64,000 nucleotides of DNA. Source: Acidaminococcus sp. GTDB taxonomy: Bacteria > Bacillota > Negativicutes > Acidaminococcales > Acidaminococcaceae. Under the pieces are notes generated by a model that was not told the origin of the DNA, searched no databases, and saw only the letters and a program-made list of their open reading frames with translations. A program made the translations under genes and the position numbers. The stretch covers positions 992,001 to 1,056,000 of the forward strand of contig JAKVOM010000001.1 in NCBI GenBank assembly GCA_022482815.1, read 5' to 3'. The first letter of the stretch is position 1. Each line of letters opens with the position of its first letter. Shown here one piece after another: positions 8,777-16,239 of the stretch.

Positions 8777-9556
8777 ATGAAAGGGATTGTCATGAGAAAA
8801 AAATATTTCTTTTTTGATATCGATCAAACCCTGGGAATCGGCATCTCCCAGATTGTTCCGCCGGATGCACAGGCCTGTCTTGATGCCCTGCAGGCAGCCG
8901 GCCATTTTGTGGCGCTAGCGACAGGGCGTCTGCAGTGCGATGCAGCAGCGTTTGCCGATAAACACGGTATTCATTCTATTGTAGCTGACGGCGGTAATAG
9001 TCTGACAGTAGATGGAAAGATTATCTTTATGGAAGGTCTTCCGCTGAATCCGGTAAAAAAGATGCTGCACTATCTGACGGATATCCATCGTCCCTGGGCA
9101 GTGGTCAAAGATAATACATTCTATCGGTACTCGCCTTACTCTGATTATCCCCGCAAAGATCCGCGGAATTATATGATTACTCGCGTGGCACCCGTGGATA
9201 TTGATGCTCTTTCCACAGTGTACAAGGTTACTTATGCTCAGGAACCGGAAGGAGAAGAGCCTTCTCCTCAATTTGGGCTTCCGCATCTTGATTATATCGA
9301 TCGAACTTATTTGGTAGAACCTGTAGATAAAGGCCTTGGCGTGGAACGCATGATGGAGCGTTTGGGAGCAGATCCTTCCGATGCTGTCGTATTTGGAGAC
9401 GGGATGAATGATCTCACCATGTTCCGCCCGCCGTTTTTCTCAATTGCTATGGGCAATGCACGGCCGGAACTCAAAAAACAGGCTGATTACATCACGGACC
9501 CGGTTGATCAGGGCGGAGTCATCAATGCCTGCCGTCATTTCGGCTGGATTAAATGA
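8777..9556 (+). CDS. HAD-superfamily phosphatase, Cof type
   Basis: The 259-residue (or 254) protein has the HAD nucleophile motif FFDIDQTL near its N-terminus and LATGR as motif II. Near the C-terminus is the motif IV Asp pair in VFGDGMND. The size and the inserted C2-type cap (about 85-190) fit the Cof/YidA group, which dephosphorylates sugar phosphates and similar small metabolites. The cap is somewhat shortened. ATG 8777 has only a weak ribosome site. ATG 8792, behind AAAGGG, is an equally good start. The L,D-transpeptidase gene follows after 15 bases and is probably co-transcribed. Specific substrate unknown. Confidence 0.8.
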   Translation: MKGIVMRKKYFFFDIDQTLGIGISQIVPPDAQACLDALQAAGHFVALATGRLQCDAAAFADKHGIHSIVADGGNSLTVDGKIIFMEGLPLNPVKKMLHYLTDIHRPWAVVKDNTFYRYSPYSDYPRKDPRNYMITRVAPVDIDALSTVYKVTYAQEPEGEEPSPQFGLPHLDYIDRTYLVEPVDKGLGVERMMERLGADPSDAVVFGDGMNDLTMFRPPFFSIAMGNARPELKKQADYITDPVDQGGVINACRHFGWIK

Positions 9557-9571
9557 GGAGAGAAATTATCA

Positions 9572-10267
9572 ATGAAAAAAGGATTTTTTCCTAGAATTGC
9601 CCAGCATAAAAAACTGCTGATTGGAATTTTTACTTGTCTGCTCGTACTGACGGGCTGTTTTACCCTGGGATACAAAGGTGCAGGAGCCTTTTCGGAGGAG
9701 ACAAAAGGCCGCGTCGTAACTTCTGTCGGCAAGACAAAGCTTCCGAATGATCCGAAGACGACTGCTATGAAGAATCAGCAGGCAGGAGAGGCATCAAAGG
9801 CTGAGGAGAAGCCGGCAGCACCAGTGTCCCTGACACCGGGAAAAACGTATAAAATCATCGTTGATAAGAGTGAACATATGCTGTATTTGTATGACGGGGA
9901 TATGGTTGTCCGGAAATGGACCTGTGCCGTAGGACGCGGCGGATTGGGACAGAAACAGCGCCGCGGCGATAATATGACGCCTGTTGGCACATTCCGTATC
10001 GATGAAATTGATGATGCGTCTTCCTGGACTCATGATTTCGGAGATGGTAAAGGCGCCATTGCCGGAGCTTATGGACCCTGGTTCCTGAGCCTTGATACCA
10101 ATGAACTGAGCGGGGGCGCCTGGGACGGCATCGGTATCCATGGTACGCACGACCCGGCAAGCCTGGGAACGGATGCTTCCGAAGGATGTATTCGGCTGGA
10201 TAACCGAAACCTGGAGGAATTGCATCGTATTGCTCGTGTCGGAATGCTTGTGGAGATACGGGATTAA
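9572..10267 (+). CDS. L,D-transpeptidase (YkuD domain), membrane-anchored
   Basis: The 231-residue exported protein has a hydrophobic N-terminal segment at about 14-30 ending in VLTGC, so it is either a lipoprotein (Cys29) or signal-anchored. A linker rich in Lys, Ala and Glu (40-85) leads to a YkuD catalytic domain (about 92-230). Catalytic residues are His190 (GIHGTH) and Cys206. The usual SHGC is SEGC here (Ser203-Glu-Gly-Cys206), followed by IRLDN. These enzymes make 3-3 crosslinks in peptidoglycan or attach proteins to it. It lies 15 bases after the HAD gene. The stop is followed at once by repeat R1. Confidence 0.85.
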   Translation: MKKGFFPRIAQHKKLLIGIFTCLLVLTGCFTLGYKGAGAFSEETKGRVVTSVGKTKLPNDPKTTAMKNQQAGEASKAEEKPAAPVSLTPGKTYKIIVDKSEHMLYLYDGDMVVRKWTCAVGRGGLGQKQRRGDNMTPVGTFRIDEIDDASSWTHDFGDGKGAIAGAYGPWFLSLDTNELSGGAWDGIGIHGTHDPASLGTDASEGCIRLDNRNLEELHRIARVGMLVEIRD

Positions 10268-10503
10268 GAAAAAGGGACTGTGAAAAAATAAAAAAGCGCC
10301 TTTGGCTTTTGACCTGTGGCATTTAGCCACGTCTGCAGCAGTGTGGTAAGGCTTTTGATTCAAATAAAAAATAAAAGCCTGAAATTCAGCAGATAACCTG
10401 AATTTCAGGCTTTTATTTTTATAAGTTTTTGGAAAAATGCTTTGGTCATTTTTTTTCCCACGGGCGGGATGCGGACGGCGGGATGGCGGAAAGCGCTCAA
10501 AAA
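10268..10503 (+). repeat. Dispersed 3'-region repeat, copy R1 (right end replaced by IS1182)
   Basis: It begins with AAAAAGGGACTGTGAAA and contains a block shared with copies at 13279 and 21138 (GGCATTTAGCC, CAGCAGTGTGGTAAGGCTTTTGATTC). A perfect 17-bp hairpin follows (10373-10389 with 10398-10414), then AAAATGC..TGGTCATTTT and GCGGACGGCGGGA. The other copies end in a GGGGCTGTGAAATAA terminator hairpin. Here that hairpin is interrupted exactly by the IS1182 terminal repeat at 10504. Confidence 0.75.
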
Positions 10504-10548
10504 GGGGCTGTCGCATTTTGCGACGGCCTCTTTTGTATCAAAAGCAAG

Positions 10549-10580
10549 GCGCGGCCTCATTGAATGAGACCGCGCCTTGG
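10549..10580. other. Transposase-shielding hairpin of IS1182
   Basis: AAGGCGCGG-c-CTCATT pairs with AATGAG-a-CCGCGCCTT just before the transposase start. Both IS copies carry it. Such hairpins in a long read-through mRNA can hide the start site and keep transposition low; that role is inferred. Confidence 0.55.
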
Positions 10581-10594
10581 TGTAGAATTTAAAT

Positions 10595-12223
10595 ATGCAA
10601 AAAAACAAACCTACACAAAAGGATTATACAAAAATTGGTAGTTCTTATCAACTTTTTCTTCCTCTAAATTTTGAAGTACAAATCCCTAATGACGATCCTG
10701 TTCGCTTGGTGCGTGCCATGGTAGAAGGGATGGATGTAAAGGCATTGTATGACACGTATTCTCATGTCGAGAATAAATTAACGTCACCAATTCAGCTGCT
10801 GGAAATCGTCATTTATGCATGTATGGAAGGAATTCGTGGTTCGCGTAAGATAGAGCAATCCTGTAAAAGAGACACTCATTTCATGTTTCTCTTAGATGGG
10901 AAAAAAGCTCCGGATAATGCAACCATTGCAAGATTTTGTTCCCTCCATCTAAAACCATGTATCAAGAAACTCATGATTCAGATGGATAAATGGCTGCTGG
11001 CTCGCGGTTTCATCACTCTGGATAGCCTGTTCATCGATGGGACAAAAATTGAATCTGTGGCAAACAAGTACAAATTTGTTTGGAAAAACAGAGTCTTAGG
11101 CAGCCAGAACAAACTCATAGAGAAACTGGAGCAACTGGTTCCCGAAATCGAGGAACGTTTCGGAATCAAGGTCTGTTACGGAAACACTTTCCACATCCGT
11201 CATTTAAAGAAGCTCCTAAAAAAACTGCTTGTCATAAAGCGGGCTGAGGGAATCGAGTTTGTTCACGGATGTGGGAAAAGAAAGACCATTCTACAGAAGT
11301 ACTATGAGATTTTAGCTAACTATCTCAAACGGCTTAAGGTGTATACGAAGCAGCTTCACATCTGTGGGGAACGGAACAGCTTTGCCAAAACAGACCCGGA
11401 TGCTACCTTTATGAGGATGAAAGAAGATGCCATGCTTAATGGCGCCTTAAAGCCGGGATACAATGTCCAATATGCAAACAATTCCGGTTTTACCTTGTTT
11501 GCAGATGTGAGTGCACATCCCACAGATATGCGGACACTCATTCCTTTTCTTGAAGGATTTGAAGCCCACTTCGGTCAGAAATTTGCAAACATTGTAGCCG
11601 ATGCAGGCTATGAAAGCGAAGAGAACTTGGTCTGGCTGAAGAAGAATCAGTATACTTCATATATCAAGCCTAACAATTATGAAAGAAGCAAGAGGAAAAA
11701 GTATAAGAACGACATCGGCAAAGCAGAAAACATGACATATTTGCCTGATCAAGACATGTATATCTGTAAAGGTAGGAGACTGCTGAAAGTCAGCAAAGTA
11801 ACCCAGGTAAAGAACCGGTCGGGATATGTGTCAGAGAAAACATATTACGAATGTAAGGACTGCAGCGGTTGTCCCTACAAGGAACAGTGCATCCATGGGA
11901 ACAATTGCAGGACACCTATGGAGAAAAGAAACAAGAAATTAGTGGTCTCGAAGAATTTTGCTGCATTGAGGGCAGAATCCCTGAAGAACATTACTTCCGA
12001 ATATGGTAAGGAACTGAGGATGAACCGCAGTATACAGGCAGAAGGAGCCTTTGCGGATCTCAAGGATTCATTAAACGTCAGAAGATTAGAAACCCGAGGC
12101 AAAGGAAATGCCCTGGTAACAGTGGGAATATGTGCCATGGCACGGAATGTCCTGAAGGTCCATCACAAAGTTCAAGACGGCAAAGAGGATTTGCACTTAT
12201 ATCCGCTGAAAAAAGAGGCCTAA
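10595..12223 (+). CDS. IS1182-family DDE transposase (copy 2)
   Basis: This is a 542-residue protein identical to the copy at 3106-4734 except Gln2 for Pro2 and Lys125 for Glu125. Catalytic Asp148, Asp336 and Glu483 and the Cys cluster (420-438) are intact. Several synonymous differences separate the two genes, so they are recent but not the newest duplicates. Transcription ends at a long foldback at about 12230-12288. No strong ribosome site precedes ATG 10595, as usual for shielded transposase genes. Confidence 0.9.
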   Translation: MQKNKPTQKDYTKIGSSYQLFLPLNFEVQIPNDDPVRLVRAMVEGMDVKALYDTYSHVENKLTSPIQLLEIVIYACMEGIRGSRKIEQSCKRDTHFMFLLDGKKAPDNATIARFCSLHLKPCIKKLMIQMDKWLLARGFITLDSLFIDGTKIESVANKYKFVWKNRVLGSQNKLIEKLEQLVPEIEERFGIKVCYGNTFHIRHLKKLLKKLLVIKRAEGIEFVHGCGKRKTILQKYYEILANYLKRLKVYTKQLHICGERNSFAKTDPDATFMRMKEDAMLNGALKPGYNVQYANNSGFTLFADVSAHPTDMRTLIPFLEGFEAHFGQKFANIVADAGYESEENLVWLKKNQYTSYIKPNNYERSKRKKYKNDIGKAENMTYLPDQDMYICKGRRLLKVSKVTQVKNRSGYVSEKTYYECKDCSGCPYKEQCIHGNNCRTPMEKRNKKLVVSKNFAALRAESLKNITSEYGKELRMNRSIQAEGAFADLKDSLNVRRLETRGKGNALVTVGICAMARNVLKVHHKVQDGKEDLHLYPLKKEA

Positions 12224-12381
12224 AAGATACAAAAAGAGCGCTCGAAAAAAAGCAACTTAGGGTTGCTTAATTTCGTGCGCCCTTTTTTCATCTCAAAACA
12301 TATCCAACTAAAAAGTAAGGCAAATTGGGGCCTTTAGCAAGTTATTTCAGGGATTAAAAATCGGTCACTTGCGACAGCCCC

Positions 12382-12740
12382 TTTTGAACCTATAAAAGTA
12401 AGTTCTCAGATTCAAGTCAAGTGCTGAAAACTGAATGCCATTTTCGCTTTTCTTAAGGGACGGCTTATTGGTCCGGGCAGTCTGCCTGTTCACTAGATGA
12501 TACCGATTTGTTTTCGGTACCAAAAATATGTAAAGAAAACTGGATAATAAAACGACTAAATAGGCATGATTTTATTATTTATTATTTAATGTTCGGAAAT
12601 TAAATAATATCAATTATTTAATTTTATATTGCTTTGATTTAAAAATTTAGTTTGTAAAAGCAAAAATACGAAAGTAGTAAAGATTATTATTATTATTAGA
12701 AAAGAATATAGAAAATATCTAAAGTTTTTTAAAATCGTTA
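12382..12740. other. A+T-rich intergenic region between IS1182 copy 2 and the fur-type gene
   Basis: No ORF with a ribosome site. A short dyad (GATACCGATTTG / TTTTCGGTACC, near 12500-12523) and long A+T tracts from 12540 precede the promoter. Nothing else recognised. Confidence 0.4.
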
Positions 12741-12769
12741 TTGACATTTAGCACCAAATTATATATTAT
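12741..12769 (+). promoter_or_regulatory. Promoter of the Fur/PerR-type gene
   Basis: TTGACA (12741-12746), a 17-base spacer and TATTAT (12764-12769). Confidence 0.7.
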
Positions 12770-12772
12770 TAA

Positions 12773-12792
12773 ATTGTAATAATCGTTATTTG
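12773..12792. promoter_or_regulatory. Possible Fur/PerR-type operator
   Basis: TTGTAATAATCGTTATTTG is an imperfect dyad resembling per/fur boxes (TTATAATnATTATAA type) and overlaps the expected transcription start. A second half-site, AATCGTTATT, lies just before the -35 at 12733. Autoregulation is typical for this family, but the site match is only partial. Confidence 0.45.
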
Positions 12793-12844
12793 TTTGAGAG
12801 GGAAAATAACCAAAGTAAGGATATTAATTAGGGAGATGATTTTA

Positions 12845-13270
12845 ATGTATACTGCAGTGGAGCTTGCAAAAATTTTGAGGGATCACGGATGCAAAGTAAC
12901 CCCGCAGCGTCTTGTTGTCTATGATGTATTGGCTCATACCAAAGAACATCCGACGGCTGAAATGATTTATGAAAAGGTTCGTGAAGAGTACCCGACCATG
13001 AGTTTTGCTACGGTGTATAAATCCGTGGAAATCTTTAGCAAACTCGGTATTATTCAAGTATTAAACACTGGCGAAGACAGCTTCCGTTATGATGCAAACA
13101 CGACGGAACATCCGCATATCAGATGTATCAAATGCGGTAAGGTATGTGATGTATCCCACTTGGAAGCAAAGGCTGTTGAAAACATGGTATCTACAGAAAC
13201 CGGTTTTGATGTAAAGGGTCATCAGTTCTATTTCTACGGTGTATGCCCCGATTGCCAGAGCAAGAAATAA
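12845..13270 (+). CDS. Fur-family metalloregulator, PerR-like
   Basis: From ATG 12845 (ribosome site AGGGAGATG) the protein has 141 residues, normal for Fur/PerR. It has a winged-helix DNA-binding half (1-80, with TPQR and FATVYKSVEIF) and a dimerisation half with two CxxC zinc pairs (Cys94/Cys97 and Cys134/Cys137). Residues matching the PerR regulatory metal site are Asp83, His89, His91 and Asp102. An Asp rather than Glu at the last position favours a peroxide sensor over an iron sensor, as known for B. subtilis PerR. An in-frame reading back to 12794 exists but would overlap the operator-like dyad. It stands alone, followed by repeat R2, whose end acts as its terminator. Confidence 0.85.
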   Translation: MYTAVELAKILRDHGCKVTPQRLVVYDVLAHTKEHPTAEMIYEKVREEYPTMSFATVYKSVEIFSKLGIIQVLNTGEDSFRYDANTTEHPHIRCIKCGKVCDVSHLEAKAVENMVSTETGFDVKGHQFYFYGVCPDCQSKK

Positions 13271-13278
13271 GATTTGAT

Positions 13279-13540
13279 AAAAAGAGTGACTGTGAAGAAA
13301 TAAAGGGTGCTTTTGGTTTTTGGCCTATGGCATTTAGCCTCGCTTGCAGCAGTGTGGTAAGGCTTTTGATTCAAATAAAATAATAAAAACCTGAAATTTA
13401 GCAGATAATCTAATTTCAGGTTTTATTTTTATAAGTTCGTAGAAAAATGCCTTGGCAATTTTTCTTCCACGGGGGCTGCGAAAAGCGTGAAAAGGGGGCT
13501 GTGGAATAATGCACACGCATTATTTCACAGCCTTATTTTT
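13279..13540 (+). repeat. Dispersed 3'-region repeat, copy R2
   Basis: This full-length copy begins with AAAAGAGTGACTGTGAA and has the shared GGCATTTAGCCTC / GCAGCAGTGTGGTAAGG block. Its central hairpin is 13386-13401 with 13410-13424: AAACCTG pairs with CAGGTTT where R1 has AAGCCTG with CAGGCTT. It ends in a terminator hairpin. It lies between convergent genes. Confidence 0.8.
13493..13540. terminator. Bidirectional terminator at the end of R2
   Basis: AAAAGGGGGCTGTGGAATAATG with CATTATTTCACAGCCTTATTTTT. It serves the PerR-like gene on the + strand and the FMN reductase on the - strand. Confidence 0.8.
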
Positions 13541-13570
13541 TGTCTGTTCCTGTTTTATGGGCGTCGCTGG

Positions 13571-14116
13571 TTACTCCAAAAACTTTAAAAAGGCGTCAGC
13601 CTGCTTTTGCAGTTCTGACTTCGTATTGTCGCTGAGCACAAGGACATTCGTCTGCATTTCTTCCGGCGTAAGCGATATCCCCACCTGAGTATCCATGAGC
13701 TCAAGTCCCATGAAATCAAGCAGGTCTGTGAGTTTAGCCCGGGAAAAACTTGCGGCAGAGCGCCCGGACACACCACTGATGGCTGCTTTCTTTCCATAGG
13801 TTACAGCCGATTTCCGTACTCCTGGCTGTACGGGACGGGAGAGCCAGTCTAAAAGATTTTTCAGGATACCGGGATAACTGTGGTTATATTCCGGCGTAAA
13901 GAACCAGAGACCATCGGCTTCAGACACTTCTTTTCGCACGCGGGCCACTTCCGGGGGTGCAGGAAATTCTTTGTCCTGGTTCATGTAGGGGAGGTCCTCA
14001 TAGGAAAGTAAGGAGACTTCTGCTTTATTTTCCACCATCTTTTTTATCAGCAGGGCTGTTTGACGGTTAAAGGATTCCCTTCTCAGAGATCCAACGATGA
14101 GCAGTACTTTTTTCAT
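13571..14116 (-). CDS. NADPH-dependent FMN reductase family protein
   Basis: The 181-residue flavodoxin-fold protein opens with the phosphate-binding loop GSLRRESFNR (9-18) and has TPEYNHSYPG at about 76-85, the FMN-ring contact of the SsuE/YieF/ChrR group. Such enzymes reduce FMN, quinones, chromate or azo dyes with NAD(P)H. Here it sits next to a PerR-like regulator, so a role in oxidative stress is a reasonable inference only. AAAGGAG lies ten bases before ATG. Upstream there is a long leader with a hairpin and a 9-codon ORF. It ends at the shared terminator of R2. Confidence 0.82.
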   Translation of the reverse strand: MKKVLLIVGSLRRESFNRQTALLIKKMVENKAEVSLLSYEDLPYMNQDKEFPAPPEVARVRKEVSEADGLWFFTPEYNHSYPGILKNLLDWLSRPVQPGVRKSAVTYGKKAAISGVSGRSAASFSRAKLTDLLDFMGLELMDTQVGISLTPEEMQTNVLVLSDNTKSELQKQADAFLKFLE

Positions 14117-14698
14117 GGTTTATCGACTCCTTTCATAATCAGATGAAGATGACCAGGAAGGTTTTCTTCATTAAGTTATTAAGTTGAATGAGTTATTGTA
14201 CCATATTTCCTACTTAATTACTATAATAAACTCTTTATTATTTTGCCGCCATCTGCTACAATTCTATCTGTTGGAGACCTTGTTTTGATAGTTCACGCCG
14301 GAATATTCACTATCTTAACCATAGGGTCTCTCCTTTGTTTATTGGCATTAAAAAATGCGAATCGCCGGCCGCTCTAAAGCGAAAGTGCCGGGGCAATTAT
14401 ACACCGAACAAAGCGAGTTCTTAAAATCAGATTAAAAACCATATTTGATATGCTGAATGCAGTTTTCGTCTCAATATAGTTTTTTTGTTTTTCGGCGCTG
14501 CCGTAATGACCTCTGTTCTTGCTTGACGGTCGTTATTGGCTTTGAATGTATATTTATCCGTGAAAAAGTCACATTTTGCCACGTTTTCTTTCATAAAATG
14601 TCACAATCAGGAAAGCCCAATTTTAGTGAAATTTGTTATAATAGGGCAAATATTATAGAATAGACGAGTAAATTCAACTTTTATAGCAGGTGTAAATC
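14117..14698. other. Divergent intergenic region between the FMN reductase gene and walJ
   Basis: It holds the structured leader at 14273-14333 (minus strand) and a second small foldback at 14357-14392 (GCCGGC / CGCTctaaAGCG / TGCCGG). On the + side there is a -10-like TATAAT at 14637-14642 for the walJ operon. A 68-codon frame on the + strand (14457-14663) has no ribosome site and no recognisable features. Confidence 0.45.
14273..14333 (-). promoter_or_regulatory. Structured leader with 9-codon ORF upstream of the FMN reductase
   Basis: On the minus strand AAAGGAGAG is followed after six bases by ATG 14322 and an ORF of nine codons (MVKIVNIPA) to TGA at 14293. The ribosome site GGAGAGACC can pair with GGTCTCC (14272-14279), and GATAGT with ACTATC inside, so the ORF sits in a hairpin that would hide its own start. 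It is about 180 bases before the reductase start. Function unknown. Confidence 0.4.
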
Positions 14699-15496
14699 AT
14701 GCATACTCATTTCGAAATTGATCTTTTAGCCAGCGGCAGCAAAGGCAATTCTGCACTTATCCGTGCGGGCGGAACCGCCATTTTGATTGATGCCGGAATT
14801 TCCTGCCGCCGTATTGTCCAGGGACTGCAGGCCTGCGGACTTACACCGGAAGACTTATACGGAATTTTTCTCACTCATGAGCATCGCGATCATATTGCCG
14901 GCCTGGAAGTGTTTTGCAAGCACCATACAGAAATTCCCGTTTTTGCCAATGAGCGGACTTGGGAGGCGATGCCTCTGCGCAGGCAGCTTGAACGTTCCCA
15001 GATGCGAGTTATCCCCCGGAGCTGTACGCTTGGCAGTCTTCGTATAGCCTCTTTTAAGATTCCTCATGACGCGGCTGATCCGGTTGGTTATCAAATTTTT
15101 TATGGTGATGAAAAATGTACGTACCTGACCGACTGCGGGGTATTGACAGATACCTGTGAACGGGCCGTGGATGGAGCGGAAGCCCTGATTCTTGAAGCCA
15201 ACCATGACGAGGAGATGCTGAAGGCTGGTCCTTATCCGGCCGATTTGAAACGGCGCATCCTCGGGAGGGAAGGGCATCTCTCCAATCTGGCTGCCGGCAA
15301 GCTGCTCGCTTCTATCGGGAAGCCGCCGCGGGAAGTTTTCCTGGCGCATCTCAGTGAAGTCAACAATAACCCGGAAACGGCGTTTCATACTGTGCATGAT
15401 CAGCTGGAAACGGCGGGTCTTGAACGGCAGGTTACCTTATATGTCGGGAACCAGCATCATATGGTCAGCAATATAAAAAAAGAGGGTAATTTATAA
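14699..15496 (+). CDS. walJ: Metallo-beta-lactamase-fold exonuclease WalJ/YycJ
   Basis: The 265-residue MBL-fold hydrolase opens with LLASGSKGNS, the signature of the YycJ/WalJ group. The metal motif is His60-Glu-His62-Arg-Asp64-His65, and later metal residues include Asp in LTDCG and the His of LSHxS-like AHLSEVNNN. WalJ acts as a 5'-3' exonuclease in DNA repair in Bacilli and is typically encoded next to walRK and htrA. Here walRK is absent but the walJ-X-htrA-rlmH order is kept. It overlaps the next gene by one base (TAATG). A TATAAT at 14637 probably drives the operon. Confidence 0.85.
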   Translation: MHTHFEIDLLASGSKGNSALIRAGGTAILIDAGISCRRIVQGLQACGLTPEDLYGIFLTHEHRDHIAGLEVFCKHHTEIPVFANERTWEAMPLRRQLERSQMRVIPRSCTLGSLRIASFKIPHDAADPVGYQIFYGDEKCTYLTDCGVLTDTCERAVDGAEALILEANHDEEMLKAGPYPADLKRRILGREGHLSNLAAGKLLASIGKPPREVFLAHLSEVNNNPETAFHTVHDQLETAGLERQVTLYVGNQHHMVSNIKKEGNL

Positions 15497-16203
15497 TGAA
15501 AAAGTGGCTGTTAACGGGAGGTCTTGTCTTTTTGCTTGCGTTCCCATGCTTTGCGGCAGAACAGAGCGCGGCACCTTCGACCCCGGGGCAGAAAGAAACG
15601 GCTATGGAGAAAGCACTTCAAGAAGAAAAAGAACGCTCTGAAAAATACGGCGTTTCTTTTGGGGAATGCTTGTCGCTTGTCGAGGACGGCGACGTTTATG
15701 AGGATTTATCCCCTCTGCCGCCGGCCAGTGAGCCGATGGACGTTCTGAATTCCATGGTACTTGATATGTCTGGCGGCCGGGTAAAATCCGTTAACATGGT
15801 GCTCCGCAGCGCACGCAAAGCAAAAGATGCCGCAAAAATAGAAATCGGCAAACCGACCATGGTTTTTCATGCAGTCGACACAGTCAATGTAGATGTCAAA
15901 CCGGTTAAGGATAAAGAAGCAGCCGTGGCGATTGAATTCGTCGGCGCCCACAGGAAAGAATGCAGCAAGTTATTTACCTACGTACTGCGCTGCTATATCC
16001 GGAATCCGAAAAAAAATACTTACACTTGTGTAGACGCTGAGGATTTGGCGAAAGATAAAATTAAAATCAACAGCCTTGAAGATTTTCTTAAGGCCCCGCA
16101 GCGTAAAATCAAGAAGGGCAGCAGGGACTGGGAAATCGCCGAGATGATATTCCATAAAGAAGCAAAGTCGAATGAACAGCAGGTAGAAGTAGTAAAAAAA
16201 TAG
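15496..16203 (+). CDS. Secreted protein of unknown function in the walJ-htrA operon
   Basis: The 235-residue protein has a clear Sec signal peptide (1-21, MKKWLLTG..FPCFAA, with AA at the cleavage site). A Glu/Lys-rich stretch (33-52) follows, then a mixed alpha/beta region without a motif I know. It contains two Cys (GECL near 57 and an EC..RCY pair near 155-167). The start overlaps the walJ stop. It holds the place where Bacilli have yycH/yycI (regulators of the WalK kinase), but I see no resemblance in sequence. The position before htrA suggests a periplasmic or envelope role. Function unknown. Confidence 0.65.
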   Translation: MKKWLLTGGLVFLLAFPCFAAEQSAAPSTPGQKETAMEKALQEEKERSEKYGVSFGECLSLVEDGDVYEDLSPLPPASEPMDVLNSMVLDMSGGRVKSVNMVLRSARKAKDAAKIEIGKPTMVFHAVDTVNVDVKPVKDKEAAVAIEFVGAHRKECSKLFTYVLRCYIRNPKKNTYTCVDAEDLAKDKIKINSLEDFLKAPQRKIKKGSRDWEIAEMIFHKEAKSNEQQVEVVKK

Positions 16204-16239
16204 TGAGGCTGCTGCGAAGAAGATGAAGGAGTGGATACT

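Larger units (their letters stand above)
10504..12381 (+). mobile_element. IS1182-family insertion sequence, copy 2
   Basis: The 1878-bp element has the same perfect 12-bp inverted repeats as copy 1 (GGGGCTGTCGCA at 10504-10515, complement at 12370-12381). It is 11 bp shorter than copy 1 because of a small deletion upstream of the transposase. The flanks continue the inverted symmetry (AAAA / TTTT), as expected for insertion into the loop side of a palindromic terminator. It is inverted relative to copy 1, about 5.7 kb away. Confidence 0.88.

Noticed and set aside
14457-14663. 68-codon + strand frame before walJ
   Set aside because: No ribosome site, Phe/Cys-rich random composition, and it overlaps the likely walJ promoter.
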